Positions 37,346 to 48,837 of a stretch of 64,000 bases of DNA are shown in pieces. The notes below the pieces were generated by a model. The model had not been told where the DNA came from. It ran no database searches and saw nothing but the letters and a program-made list of their open reading frames with translations. The position numbers and the translations under genes are program-made. The DNA comes from Pseudomonadota bacterium. GTDB taxonomy: Bacteria > Pseudomonadota > Gammaproteobacteria > Acidiferrobacterales > UBA6901. The first letter of the stretch is position 1. Every line of letters begins with the position of its first letter. The stretch is taken from contig JAJYEX010000003.1 of NCBI GenBank assembly GCA_021785515.1, positions 124,001 to 188,000 of the forward strand, written 5' to 3'.

Positions 37346-37880
37346 GGCCGCCTCTGCGGCAACGGTGGATGGCCGGAAGCTTCGGCCGGGCCAGATCGCG
37401 GCGGCGGCCGCGGCAATAGGTATTTCCCTGGGGATGTATGCCGTGCCGTCGCAGGCGGCGTTCGACAGCTATAGCGTTCACCCTGCGGCCCAGGGCCAAC
37501 CGCATGCTCCAGCGCCGAATCCGCAAAACAGTGTCAACGGACAACATTCGGCTCCATCGCCCGGTGGTACCGGTGAGACGATTACCCGCAAAGTGGATGC
37601 CCCCAATGGCGAGGCGATCTATCTAAAAATGGACTCGTCGGGCCAGACTGGAGCACAACCAGGATCTGGGACCTCATCCGACACTTCTTTTGAGTACGGG
37701 TCCAAGCCAGCCCCGCCGACGCCGGCTTCTCGCGGTTCGGGAACGGCCAATGTCCAGAAGGCGCGCGAGTCTTTGTCGGGCGATCCGCACGAGCGCCCGA
37801 GTTCGGGTTCGGCAAGCCATCCGGGTAGCAAGGAGACAGGAGTGGGATGGTCCTGGGGCGCTTCAAAGCCCCAAAAGTAG
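37314..37880 (+). CDS. Exported low-complexity protein
   Basis: ATG 37314 follows GCAGGAGGCAACG. 188 residues. An unusually long ~27-residue N-region (MNADIPQHPDEAASAATVDG and on) precedes a hydrophobic helix (IAAAAAAIGISLGMYAV) and a PSQA-A cleavage-like site. The mature protein is Ser/Gly/Pro-rich and largely disordered, with one ordered island (ETITRKVDAPNGEAIYLKMD). No family is recognised. It overlaps the YkgJ gene, so the two are made together; a substrate or modification partner is a fair inference. Confidence 0.65.
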   Translation: MNADIPQHPDEAASAATVDGRKLRPGQIAAAAAAIGISLGMYAVPSQAAFDSYSVHPAAQGQPHAPAPNPQNSVNGQHSAPSPGGTGETITRKVDAPNGEAIYLKMDSSGQTGAQPGSGTSSDTSFEYGSKPAPPTPASRGSGTANVQKARESLSGDPHERPSSGSASHPGSKETGVGWSWGASKPQK

Positions 37881-38078
37881 AAATTCGGGGACAGCAGACC
37901 CGGCGCGCCGGTTCCCGCCATCGGTCCACAGCCGATGGGGCGGCAAGGCGGCAGTGATGCTGGGCGGGGAGGATTGCCGGAGCAGGCGCGCTGGCGGTCA
38001 TGGTCGGATGGACTGGTCGCGCAGGAGGGTATCGTGCGGCATCAGAAAAATTGCGGAATCTGCCGGAATCAGACCGGC

Positions 38079-38375
38079 ATGAAAGTGCTGTTCCGTATTG
38101 CCGCGACAATAGGGATGCTGGGTTTTGCAGCTCCGGTCCTGGCGCATGGTGGGGCGCGCGCAGTGACCCCGCCGCCTCCACTCAGCCATTTCACCACCCG
38201 GTACGGATTCCCGACCTTCCCGCGACTTGCGCATCGCGCCAGCCGGTACAAGGCTCCGGTGATCTATAACGGGCCCGACTACACGGCGTCGCGCATCGGC
38301 GACCTCAGCAAGGCGCCCATCGTGGAGAATGCCAAGCCCCCGCCCCCACCCCCGCCGCCCCCGCCACGCGTGTAA
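38079..38375 (+). CDS. Small exported proline-rich protein
   Basis: 98 residues. A signal peptide (LFRIAATIGMLGFAAPVLA, cut before HGG). The mature chain carries VTPPPPLSHFTTRYGFP and ends in a run of ten prolines followed by RV. It is 56 bases before the barrel gene. No family is recognised; the Pro-rich end suggests a wall- or surface-spanning or unfolded role. Confidence 0.6.
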   Translation: MKVLFRIAATIGMLGFAAPVLAHGGARAVTPPPPLSHFTTRYGFPTFPRLAHRASRYKAPVIYNGPDYTASRIGDLSKAPIVENAKPPPPPPPPPPRV

Positions 38376-38430
38376 CGCGGGTCGCGTTCGGCCGGTTTTC
38401 AAGGTTCCGCAGTCGACAGGTAACCGAGGG

Positions 38431-39762
38431 ATGAAAAAAAACGCTGCGTGCAGCGCTGCAGCCGGGAGGGTTTTCATCGCGGTGTTTCTGGCAACCGTAT
38501 GGCTGCCAAGGACCGCGGTTGCCTCCGCGGCCGACGTCACGGCAGTGAAGGCGCAGGCAAGCCAGCTGCTGGAGGCCGGTCACGCCCGCCAGGCCTGCGC
38601 CATCCTGGAGCCGAAGCTCGCGGCGCACTCAGAGGATCTCGTGCTCCGCTTTCTGATCGGCCAGTGTCTGGCGGGCGAACGCCGCCCCCGCGCCGCCATT
38701 ATCGAGTATCGCTACATCCTGGCCCGCAAGCCACAGGCCCTGCGCGTCCGTGCCGAGATGGCTTCCGCCGAATTCGCGGCGGGCGATACCGCGGCCGCCC
38801 GGACCGATCTGCAGCGGGTGCTGGCTCATCCGCTGCCGTCCGCGGTGCGTGTCCGGCTTCAGGCACTCTTGCGGACAATTCCGCGGCGACCGCAATGGTC
38901 GGGGGGGATTTCGCTCGGCTTGATGTATGACAGCAATGCCGACCTTGGCCCGCTGAACAACGTCGTCACCCTGTTCGGTGCACCCGTCCAGCTGGTCGGC
39001 AAACCGCCCCGAAAGGTTGGCGCCTGGGCGGTACTGCCGACCGTCAACCTCAATTACAGCTATCCGGTCAACAGCCGGTGGACGTGGACGGCAAATGCGG
39101 CGGCGAACGATGTGACCTATGCCGGGGCATCCCAGTACGATTTCGATTCGTACTCGATATTTGCAGGGCCCGCGTTTCATACCGACCGGATGAGCATTTT
39201 GAGCAACTTCGGAGCGAATCTGGCCCGCCTCGGCAATGTACGGTACAGCACCTCGTGGGGCGCCTCGCCCGCCATTTACGTCCAGGTGTCGCGGAGCGTG
39301 CGTTTCGATCAGCAGTTCAACATCCAGAAGAACCGCTATTACAGTACGAGCCTTACCGATGGCTGGTCGTCGTATTCCGTCACGGGGCTGCAATGGCATT
39401 TCTCGGGAACGGCAGCCTATATCGAACCCAGCGTTGTGCTCGCGGACCAGAGTGCCCGCAACGCCCTTTATGGCGATGACCAGGTGGGCGGGTTGCTCTC
39501 CTGGTTCCAGCCACTGGGCGCGCGATTTTCACTGTGGATTGTCCCGGCCGTGAACGAACTCCATTACCATGCGTTCAACCCCGCATTCGGCAGCACCCGG
39601 CACGACAAGACCTACACCCTGACCGCCAATCTGGGATATCAGCCCGGGTTTCACCACAGCCAGATTTCGCTGGGCACAACGCTGACGGAAAATCGCTCGA
39701 ACCAGAGTCTCTACAGCTACGATCGCACCCAAACCACCCTGCAGTGGCAGATGTCGTTCTGA
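38431..39762 (+). CDS. Slam-like outer-membrane protein (TPR plus DUF560-type barrel)
   Basis: ATG 38431 follows ACCGAGGG. 443 residues. A signal peptide (GRVFIAVFLATVWLP) is followed by a TPR-like helical domain (residues ~35-145: QLLEAGHARQACAILEPKL, LIGQCLAGERRPRAAIIEYR). A C-terminal 14-strand-type beta-barrel runs from WSGGISLGLMYDSNADLG to the final aromatic LQWQMSF. This order is that of Slam translocons, which move lipoproteins or secreted proteins to the surface. Similarity is by architecture and the barrel-entry motif; the substrate is unknown. Confidence 0.7.
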   Translation: MKKNAACSAAAGRVFIAVFLATVWLPRTAVASAADVTAVKAQASQLLEAGHARQACAILEPKLAAHSEDLVLRFLIGQCLAGERRPRAAIIEYRYILARKPQALRVRAEMASAEFAAGDTAAARTDLQRVLAHPLPSAVRVRLQALLRTIPRRPQWSGGISLGLMYDSNADLGPLNNVVTLFGAPVQLVGKPPRKVGAWAVLPTVNLNYSYPVNSRWTWTANAAANDVTYAGASQYDFDSYSIFAGPAFHTDRMSILSNFGANLARLGNVRYSTSWGASPAIYVQVSRSVRFDQQFNIQKNRYYSTSLTDGWSSYSVTGLQWHFSGTAAYIEPSVVLADQSARNALYGDDQVGGLLSWFQPLGARFSLWIVPAVNELHYHAFNPAFGSTRHDKTYTLTANLGYQPGFHHSQISLGTTLTENRSNQSLYSYDRTQTTLQWQMSF

Positions 39763-40113
39763 CATCGGCCGGAACGGATGGCGTACTACGCCTTCACCGG
39801 CCTGCCTTTGTGCGCCCCTCGTCTTCAGGGTCAACCGCGGTTGCGGCCGCCCCGGAGAATTCTGCCGGCGGACAATTTCCGGGATGATGAGGCATGCCCT
39901 GTGCGGGCCGTGATCCGTGGGCGGTCCGGCGGCGCCGTCCCGACGATGCGGGTGGGGTCCCACCAAATGCGCCTTGCTTGATCCAGGTCAATGCGCAATC
40001 CGCCCGGCGGCCTAAGTTTAGAATAGCAATAGTGATCTACATTCCCCGGCCGCCGGTTTCGTGTTATGCGCAGCGGCGGAGGAGCGGGCGGGTAGCGGAC
40101 AGGAGGAATGGTC
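39763..40113. other. Intergenic region, no gene
   Basis: About 350 bases between the barrel gene and the small HIG1-like gene; only short shadow frames are present. Confidence 0.4.
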
Positions 40114-40308
40114 ATGACGATTCTGACGTGGTTCATCGTTCTGGGCTTGCTGGCAACCATAGCGACCCTGACAACCGGAATTACCTCGATGGCTCATGGC
40201 GGGACTTTTGACCGCAAGCATGAGGTTCAGTTGATGAGCATGCGGGTCGCGACCCAGGCGATCACGGTGCTGCTGGTACTGCTGACCCTCTATCTCGCCG
40301 CGCATTGA
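40114..40308 (+). CDS. Small twin-transmembrane protein, HIG1-like
   Basis: The ATG at 40114 is favoured over 40108, which abuts the AGGAGGA site. 64 residues with two transmembrane helices (ILTWFIVLGLLATIATLTTG and TQAITVLLVLLTLYLAA) joined by a short basic loop (HGGTFDRKHEVQLMSMR). This matches the bacterial HIG1/hypoxia-induced twin-helix family, linked in some species to cytochrome oxidase assembly. No oxidase genes are adjacent. Confidence 0.75.
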   Translation: MTILTWFIVLGLLATIATLTTGITSMAHGGTFDRKHEVQLMSMRVATQAITVLLVLLTLYLAAH

Positions 40309-41015
40309 GCCGGGGCCGCATCGCCGGCCAGAGCCGCACTCGCCGCACCGGTGGATGCGGCCCGGGGCGTTTGTGGCAATCCGGCTGGACCCGTGTTGTA
40401 ATGGAATGGACGACACGTTGGCGTTTCACTGATGTTTTTGCGGGCGGAACGGCACAAAACGACCGAAAGTGACGTTGGTGCGGGCATGTTCCTGTGACCC
40501 TCAGGCACTCCCGGGCTGTTCTGCAGCGGCATCAGGCGCAACGGTGGTTCACAGCTCATTATTTCGCGTTTTCCTGAGATTTCTGGTGACGTCAGTGCCC
40601 GGTGGTCCCCGGGACGACGTTCTGTTGCGTGTGGCCCCGGGAAAACCGCGGTCGCCGCTTGTCATAGGGCTGTTACAACAGGCAGAGAGGGCGGCTTTTG
40701 TGAGGCAGCGATGGGGCCCGCTGGCTGGGGCAGGTATGGAGCCGGCGGATCTATTTTGACACCCCGGTGTGCTATATCCGGCATCTATCTTGCAAGGCGC
40801 GCCCAGATCGCCCGATAAGGGCCTGAACCCAGATCAGCAGAAGGCTTGAACATGTGCAAAACCGCGGCTTTGTCTTGCAGTGTGCCCACATCCGTCCGGG
40901 ATGAATGCCCGGGCCTGATTCATGCTGCAATGCGCCGCCTGGGGCCGTCCAGGCGGTCGGAGGCCGGAGTTGCCGGCCAGCGCCGTGCCGCTGCGTATGG
41001 GGAGAGCCGAAACCC
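40309..41015. other. Intergenic region, no assignable gene
   Basis: About 700 bases. A frame at 40469-40759 has no family signal. A TTGACA lies near 40756 but lacks a -10 at proper spacing. No riboswitch of the GEMM type is recognised upstream of the GGDEF-EAL gene. Confidence 0.4.
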
Positions 41016-43055
41016 ATGACGTGGTGCACCGTGTCCGAGCTGCCGTTCCTGCGCGCACGACACGTCCAGGCTGATGAATGCTATGGTGATGCCGCGGACG
41101 GTGCCGATGCCTCCGTGGTCTTTGTGGTGGTCGACGACCATCGCTATCTGGGCCTGGTCGCAGAACACCACGCGGTGCGGGCGCCGGCAACCCGGTTTGG
41201 CGACCTGGTTGTGCTGCATCCGGTGGTGCCGTTGCCGAGCAGCGCCGACCTGGATCAAGCGCTGGATTACCTCGCCAAAACCCGCGAGGAATACATTCCG
41301 CTGGTCGACGGAGAGAGTCGGTTTCTCGGTGTGGTCTCCAGGGCGTCGCTGTTCGCATCCCTGGGTAGCGAGATCGGGGCGGTGCTGCGGCATCACGCGA
41401 TCGCCGCCACCGTGTTCGACAATACCAGCGACGGCATCGTGGTGACCGATGCGTTTGCCAACATCGTCCTCGTGAACCGCGCATTTACCCAGACCACCGG
41501 ATACACGCTGGAGGATGTCCGGGGAGGCAAACCGAGCCTGCTCAGTTCCGGTCACCATGACCGGGATTTCTACCAGTCGATGTGGCAGTCGCTGAACGAA
41601 GCGGGCGCCTGGAGCGGGGAGATCTGGAACCGGCGCAAGAATGGGGAAATCTATCCGGAGTGGTTGCGCGTCAACGCGGTACGCAATGAACGCGGCGAGG
41701 TCACGAACTACGTGGGCATCTTCGCCGACATCAGCAGCCAGCACCATTTGCAACGCCAGCTGCACCAGCTGGCGTACTACGATGCCCTGACGGGCTTGCC
41801 GAACCGGCAGTTGTTCTACGACCGGATCGGACAGGCGATCGTGCATGCCAAACGCGACAACACCGGGTTTGCGGTCCTGTTCATTGATTTCGACCGCTTC
41901 AAGCTGGTCAACGACACGTTCGGGCACAGCTTCGGAGACAAACTGCTGCAGGCGATGGCGTTCCGGCTGGGGCAGGTTGTGCGGGAATCAGACACCGTCT
42001 CGCGTCTTGGTGGCGACGAGTTCACGGTGCTTCTGACCGAGGCCAGCTCGGAGCGGGATGTTGCGGCGATCGCATCCAAGGTTGTGCAGTCGGGCGAGTC
42101 CGCGATCGAGGTGGAGGGGCGCAAGATATTCGTCACGTTGAGCGTCGGGATTGCGCGCTATCCCAATGACGGCGGGGACATCGATACCCTGTTGAAGAAC
42201 GCGGATGCGGCCATGTACCGCGCCAAGCAGGAGGGCCGCAACCGCTACTGTTTCTGCACCGGGGAGCTGAATGTGCAGGTCTCGGAGCGCCTGTCGCTGG
42301 AGAGCGCCCTGCGTTCCGGTCTGCGCAGCGGCGCGCTGCGCATGGTGTGGCAGCCACAGGTACGCCTTGACGACGGCAAGATGGTCGGACTCGAGGCCCT
42401 CGCCCGCTGGCATCATCCGCAGCAGGGCCAGGTGGATCCGACCCGTTTCATACGTCTGGCGGAGGAGTCCGGGTTGATGCCCGAATTTGGCAGTTGGATG
42501 CTCGATACCGTGGCCGAGGCCGCCGCCGGTCTCGCCCGGGTATTCCGGCAGCGACCCATGCGTCTGGGGATCAACATCTCCGCCTCGCAGCTGTTCGACG
42601 GAGACGTGCTGAAACGCGACATCCTGCAGGCGCTGGAGCGCTCCGGCCTCAGGCTGGACTGTTTCGAGCTCGAGCTGAGCGAGGCGACATTGATGGGTCG
42701 CGGACGGTCCTTCAAGGCTACCCTGCGCAGCCTGCAGGACCTTGGTCTGAAGATTGTGGTCGACGATTTTGGTACCGGGTTTTCGAAGCTCTCCTGTCTC
42801 ACGCAGCTGGACGTGCAGAGGGTGAAGATCGATGTCAGGCTGATCCGTGGCTTGACGGTGGACGATGTGGGCCGCAAGCTGGTTGCCGCCATCATCAGCA
42901 TGGCCCACAGTCTCGACATCTGTGTCACGGCTGAGGGCGTGGAAACCGAGGAACAGCGCAACATCCTGCTCGATCTCGGCTGCGATGAGGGTCAGGGTCA
43001 TCTGTTCGCCGAGCCCATGGAACTCGCCGCTCTGGTCGAGCGGTTCCTGGTCTAG
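41016..43055 (+). CDS. GGDEF-EAL c-di-GMP enzyme with CBS and PAS domains
   Basis: The start is set at ATG 41016 (MTWCTVSELPFLR); upstream codons are poor. 679 residues in the order CBS-like (~60-125, LDYLAKTREEYIPLVDGES), PAS with PAC (~135-245, TSDGIVVTDAFANIVLVNR), GGDEF (RLGGDEFTVLL, active-site motif intact) and EAL (GLEALARWHHP intact; DDFGTGFSKLSC). Both cyclase and phosphodiesterase active sites look complete, so it may have either or both activities. Probably cytoplasmic: no transmembrane helix is seen. Confidence 0.9.
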   Translation: MTWCTVSELPFLRARHVQADECYGDAADGADASVVFVVVDDHRYLGLVAEHHAVRAPATRFGDLVVLHPVVPLPSSADLDQALDYLAKTREEYIPLVDGESRFLGVVSRASLFASLGSEIGAVLRHHAIAATVFDNTSDGIVVTDAFANIVLVNRAFTQTTGYTLEDVRGGKPSLLSSGHHDRDFYQSMWQSLNEAGAWSGEIWNRRKNGEIYPEWLRVNAVRNERGEVTNYVGIFADISSQHHLQRQLHQLAYYDALTGLPNRQLFYDRIGQAIVHAKRDNTGFAVLFIDFDRFKLVNDTFGHSFGDKLLQAMAFRLGQVVRESDTVSRLGGDEFTVLLTEASSERDVAAIASKVVQSGESAIEVEGRKIFVTLSVGIARYPNDGGDIDTLLKNADAAMYRAKQEGRNRYCFCTGELNVQVSERLSLESALRSGLRSGALRMVWQPQVRLDDGKMVGLEALARWHHPQQGQVDPTRFIRLAEESGLMPEFGSWMLDTVAEAAAGLARVFRQRPMRLGINISASQLFDGDVLKRDILQALERSGLRLDCFELELSEATLMGRGRSFKATLRSLQDLGLKIVVDDFGTGFSKLSCLTQLDVQRVKIDVRLIRGLTVDDVGRKLVAAIISMAHSLDICVTAEGVETEEQRNILLDLGCDEGQGHLFAEPMELAALVERFLV

Positions 43056-43079
43056 TTTTGCAGCAGGCCCCGGTCCGGC

Positions 43080-44900
43080 TCAGCCCGCCGGCGCCAGGCT
43101 CCCCACCGCCCGCAGCTGTGGTTCCCGGTCTTCCTGCTGTTGCAGCGCCCACAGGTGCGCGTACACGCCCTTGCGGGCGATGAGTTCCGCGTGGGTGCCG
43201 CGCTCGACGATATGTCCGTGGTCCATGACCAGGATCTGGTCGGCATCCATTACCGTGGACAGGCGGTGGGCGACGACCAGCGTGGTGTGATTGCGGGCGA
43301 TTTCCTGCAGTTCGGCCTGTATCGCGCGTTCGGTCTTGGAATCCAGGGCCGATGTGGCCTCGTCGAATATCAGAATGTGCGGATTCTTCAGCAGCGTGCG
43401 TGCGATCGCGACACGCTGCTTTTCCCCGCCGGAGAGCTTCAGGCCGCGTTCGCCGACGAGCGTGTCGTACCGGTCCGGCAGCGACTCGATGAATTCGTGG
43501 ATGTGGGCCGCCCTGGCCACCTGAATGATTTCCGCGCGTGTTGCATCCGGACGGCCATAGGAGATGTTGTAGTAGATCGTGTCGTTGAACAGCACCGTGT
43601 CCTGGGGCACGATGCCGATGGCGGCGCGCACGCTCGCCTGGGTTACATCCCGGATATCCTGGTCGTCGATGAGGATCCGGCCGTCGCCGACATCGTAGAA
43701 GCGGAACAGCAGCCGGGCCAGTGTCGACTTGCCGGCCCCGCTGGCGCCGACCACCGCGACCTTGTGGCCGGCGGGTACCTGGAAGTTGATGTCCGCAAGG
43801 ATCTGGCGCCGCACATCGTAGCCGAAGTTGACGTGCTCGAAGCGGATGGTGCCATTCCTGATATCAAGGGCGCGTGCCCCGGGCTTGTCACGCACTTCCG
43901 GCGCCTGCTCCAGCAGGTTAAACATCCGCTCCATATCGGCGAGCGAATGGCGGATTTCGCGGTAGACGAAACCGAGAAAGTGCAGCGGCATGTACAGCTG
44001 GATGAGGAAGGAATTGACCAGAACCAGGTCCCCGATCGTCATCGTTCCCCGGGTGACCCCCTTGGCGGCCATGATCATGAGTATGGTCACCCCGGCGGCA
44101 ATGATCGTGCCCTGTCCGACGTTGAGCACGGACAGCGAGGTCTGGTTGCGTACCGCCGCGCTCTCCCAGGTGGACAGGGTCGTGTCGTAGCGCTGCGCCT
44201 CATAGGATTCGTTGCCGAAATACTTCACCGTCTCGTAGTTGAGGAGGCTGTCTACGGCGCGCGTGTTGGCCTTGGAATCCATCTCGTTCATCGTGCGCCG
44301 GAACACCATGCGCCACTCGGTGATGGCCAGCGTATAGACAACGTAGGCGATGAGCGTGATCAGGGTTACCCCGCAGAACCAGGGGTTGTACTTGACCAGC
44401 AGAATCACCATGACCAGGCCCATCTCGAACATCGTGGGCAGTATGTTGAACAGCATGAAGTTCAGCAGGAAGCGGATGCCCGCCGTACCACGTTCGATGT
44501 CGCGTGACATGCCGCCGGTTTGGCGTTCCAGGTGGAAACGCAGAGCCAGATCGTGCAGATGGCGAAAGACCTTGAGCGCCACGCGCCGTATGGAACGTTG
44601 TAATGCCTTGGCAAACACCACGTCGCGCAGTTCAGCGAACAGCGTATTGCACAGACGCAGGCCGCCGTAGGCGATGAGCAGGAACAGCGGCAGCATCAGT
44701 AGCGCCTTGGGGCGGTTGAGGGCGTCGACGATGCGCTTCAGCAGCAGCGGGACGCCCACGTTGGCCAGTTTGGCCAGGATCAGGAAGATCATGGACAGGC
44801 TGATGCGTCCGCGGAACTCCCAAAGGTAGGGCAGGAGAGTGCGGATCGTCTTCCAGTCTTTGCGGTCGGACGGTGGTTTTCCGGTATGGGTGATGCGCAT
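43080..44900 (-). CDS. ABC exporter, Atm1/HMT1 type
   Basis: The start is 44900 (MRITHTGKPPSDRKDW), giving 606 residues; an upstream extension to 45131 overlaps the PPK2 promoter region. Six transmembrane helices precede a nucleotide-binding domain with Walker A GASGAGKST, signature LSGGEKQR, Walker B ILIFDEATSALD and an H-loop in VVAHRLST. The transmembrane part has the Atm1-type NYETVKYFGNE motif. Atm1-like exporters move glutathione-linked sulfur or metals across the inner membrane. Confidence 0.9.
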   Translation of the reverse strand: MRITHTGKPPSDRKDWKTIRTLLPYLWEFRGRISLSMIFLILAKLANVGVPLLLKRIVDALNRPKALLMLPLFLLIAYGGLRLCNTLFAELRDVVFAKALQRSIRRVALKVFRHLHDLALRFHLERQTGGMSRDIERGTAGIRFLLNFMLFNILPTMFEMGLVMVILLVKYNPWFCGVTLITLIAYVVYTLAITEWRMVFRRTMNEMDSKANTRAVDSLLNYETVKYFGNESYEAQRYDTTLSTWESAAVRNQTSLSVLNVGQGTIIAAGVTILMIMAAKGVTRGTMTIGDLVLVNSFLIQLYMPLHFLGFVYREIRHSLADMERMFNLLEQAPEVRDKPGARALDIRNGTIRFEHVNFGYDVRRQILADINFQVPAGHKVAVVGASGAGKSTLARLLFRFYDVGDGRILIDDQDIRDVTQASVRAAIGIVPQDTVLFNDTIYYNISYGRPDATRAEIIQVARAAHIHEFIESLPDRYDTLVGERGLKLSGGEKQRVAIARTLLKNPHILIFDEATSALDSKTERAIQAELQEIARNHTTLVVAHRLSTVMDADQILVMDHGHIVERGTHAELIARKGVYAHLWALQQQEDREPQLRAVGSLAPAG

Positions 44901-45148
44901 GATTGTAGGCGCCTGGCTGATCTGTAATTCTAACCCCCGCCGGGGCGGGCGGCCATCGGTGCGGCCCCGGGGCCGGAATCTGCGCCGTGTCCCATACCCC
45001 CTTTTTTCGTGTGGCTCGTGCTTTACACTAGCGCCTGAAGTCGTCCGGGAATGCGCCCAGGTCGGCATTCCGCCCGTGGGCATTGCGGGTGAGGGCGGCG
45101 ATCGCGGCCCGCACAGCTGATCGGGTACCATCTCTCAAGGGAGGCCGA

Positions 45149-46018
45149 ATGAAGATCAATCCCGCGAAGTTCCGCGTGCAGGAGGGTGCGCGCGTCAGGC
45201 TCGACGCCTGGCCGACTCTGGTCAGGCCGGCGTACCGCTCAAAGGAGCAGTACCAGAAACATCTGGATGCGGACGTAGCGAGGCTGAGTTCTCTGCAGCA
45301 GCTCCTGTATGCGTCCAATCGCTACGCGTTGCTGCTGATCTTCCAGGCGATGGATGCCGCCGGCAAGGACGGTGCCATCCGGCACGTGATGTCGGGGGTG
45401 AATCCGCAGGGATGCCAGGTGTTCAGCTTCAAGCACCCGAGCGCCACCGAACTTGAACACGATTTCCTGTGGCGCACGACCCGCAGTCTGCCGGAGCGCG
45501 GCCGCATCGGGATCTTCAACCGGTCCTATTACGAGGAGGTGCTGGTGGCACGGGTCCATCCGGAAATCCTGCGCGGGGAGAATCTGCCGCCGGAACTGCT
45601 CGACGACCAAACCATATGGAAGCGGCGTTACCGCTCGATGGTGGATCTGGAGCGGCATCTGTTTCACAATGGGACGCGGATCATCAAGTTCTTTCTTCAT
45701 CTTTCAAAGGAAGAGCAGCGCCGGCGTCTGCTCGAGCGCATCGACAACCCCGAGAAGAACTGGAAATTCAGTCTGGCCGATATCCAGGAGCGGAAATTCT
45801 GGGACCAGTACATGCAGGCCTACGAGGATTGCCTGACGGCGACCAGCACGCGCCATGCGCCCTGGTACGTGGTTCCGGCCGACGACAAGGAGAACGCCCG
45901 TCTGATCATTTCCCGGATCATTCTCGACACTCTGGACGCGCTCGACATGCGCTATCCGCGTTTCGGTGCCAAGCGCAGACGGGAGCTGCTGTCGATCCGC
46001 AGGCAGCTTGCCCGCTAG
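45149..46018 (+). CDS. ppk2: Polyphosphate kinase 2 family protein
   Basis: ATG 45149 after GGGAGGCCGA. 289 residues. Walker A-like [11 protein letters not shown], then [19 protein letters not shown], the lid region [16 protein letters not shown] and [14 protein letters not shown]2 enzymes transfer phosphate from polyphosphate to nucleoside mono- or diphosphates. This single-domain form lies in the class III size range. Divergent from the ABC exporter. Confidence 0.95.
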   Translation: MKINPAKFRVQEGARVRLDAWPTLVRPAYRSKEQYQKHLDADVARLSSLQQLLYASNRYALLLIFQAMDAAGKDGAIRHVMSGVNPQGCQVFSFKHPSATELEHDFLWRTTRSLPERGRIGIFNRSYYEEVLVARVHPEILRGENLPPELLDDQTIWKRRYRSMVDLERHLFHNGTRIIKFFLHLSKEEQRRRLLERIDNPEKNWKFSLADIQERKFWDQYMQAYEDCLTATSTRHAPWYVVPADDKENARLIISRIILDTLDALDMRYPRFGAKRRRELLSIRRQLAR

Positions 46019-46111
46019 CTGCGGGAGGGCGGTCGGACCCGCATGCGTTCGGGGGTGTGGGGGATGACGGCGGCGATTCGCCGGTGACAGGGCTATTTAC
46101 GGGAGGCGCAC

Positions 46112-46924
46112 ATGGCATCACTTGGCAAAGAGCAGGGCAGGGCGGCGTTGCGCCGGCGCATGGTGCTGAAGCAGGTGGTGCCCGATTTTCTCGACCCGAC
46201 GCTGGAATGGCGGCGGCTGTTCGCCGAGATCTGGGGGACGTTTCTGCTGGTCCTGGTCGCCGCCGGCGGCGGGGTTGTCGCCGCGCGCAGCGGGGGTGCT
46301 GTCAGCGCCGGCATGGTGGCGGTCGCGCCCGGTCTGATGGTGATGGCGATCATCTATTTCATGGGCACGGTAAGCGGTGCGCACCTCAACCCGGCGGTCA
46401 CCCTGGCGTTTGCCGTGCGCCGCAATTTTCCGTGGCGGCGGGTGCCCGGGTATATGCTGGCGCAGGTGATTGGCGGCATGGCCGCGGCGCTGTTTCTGCG
46501 TACGATGTTCGGAACGGCGGGGGCGCTCGGTGCGACCGTGCCAGGCAGGGGGATCGGTGATGCGGCCGCGTTCGCCATGGAGGTCGTGCTGACCGCAGGC
46601 CTGGTGAATACGATCCTCGGCACTGCCTCGGGGGCGCGCAATATCGGCACCAATGGGGCCATCGCGGTAGGCGGCTACATCGCCCTCGCGGGGCTGTGGG
46701 CCGGGCCGGTCAGTGGCGCCTCGATGAATCCGGTGCGATCGTTTGCGCCCGATCTGGTGCGCGGCGACCTGCACACCACCTGGATCTATGTGGTGGCGCC
46801 GGTGGTCGGCGCCCTGATCGGGGTTGCCTTCGAGTGGATACTCAAGGGGCCGCCCACGGTTGCGGGCGCCATCGCAGCGCAGGGTTCCCTCGACCTTGAT
46901 GAACCGGGCGCGTCGGGCGGCTAG
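46112..46924 (+). CDS. MIP-family channel (aquaporin/glycerol facilitator-like)
   Basis: 270 residues, six transmembrane helices and two pore loops. The first is SGAHLNPAVT (standard NPA). The second reads SGASMNPVRSF, i.e. NPV instead of NPA. A basic N-terminal extension (MASLGKEQGRAALRRR) precedes the first helix. It should pass water or small neutral solutes; the substitution may alter selectivity. GGAGGCGCAC precedes the ATG. Convergent with ettA. Confidence 0.9.
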   Translation: MASLGKEQGRAALRRRMVLKQVVPDFLDPTLEWRRLFAEIWGTFLLVLVAAGGGVVAARSGGAVSAGMVAVAPGLMVMAIIYFMGTVSGAHLNPAVTLAFAVRRNFPWRRVPGYMLAQVIGGMAAALFLRTMFGTAGALGATVPGRGIGDAAAFAMEVVLTAGLVNTILGTASGARNIGTNGAIAVGGYIALAGLWAGPVSGASMNPVRSFAPDLVRGDLHTTWIYVVAPVVGALIGVAFEWILKGPPTVAGAIAAQGSLDLDEPGASGG

Positions 46925-46941
46925 CGTCCACGTCCCCGGAG

Positions 46942-48618
<1,677 letters not shown>

Positions 48619-48837
48619 GATGCCTTCAGCGCTAGTGGGCAGGGAATGGCCGGGATGTGTAATGTCCGGGGGCTAGAGGGTACCCTCTGCCCGGCATCCG
48701 TGGCAAGGATTGTGGAATTACCCTCAATGTCACTGATATGTATTGACCCGTCAAATCGGCAGCGGGTTTGCGTATTGCCACATGGCAATGTCCTCGGTGG
48801 TGGCAGTGCATGGACAGCGGAACGGACGGCTGTTCGC

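Noticed and set aside
40469-40759. Frame of 96 codons before the GGDEF-EAL gene
   Set aside because: No signature and no conserved start; also no GEMM-type riboswitch is visible there.
43140-44507. Plus-strand open frame of about 455 codons over the ABC exporter
   Set aside because: Shadow of the minus-strand exporter whose Walker and signature motifs are intact.
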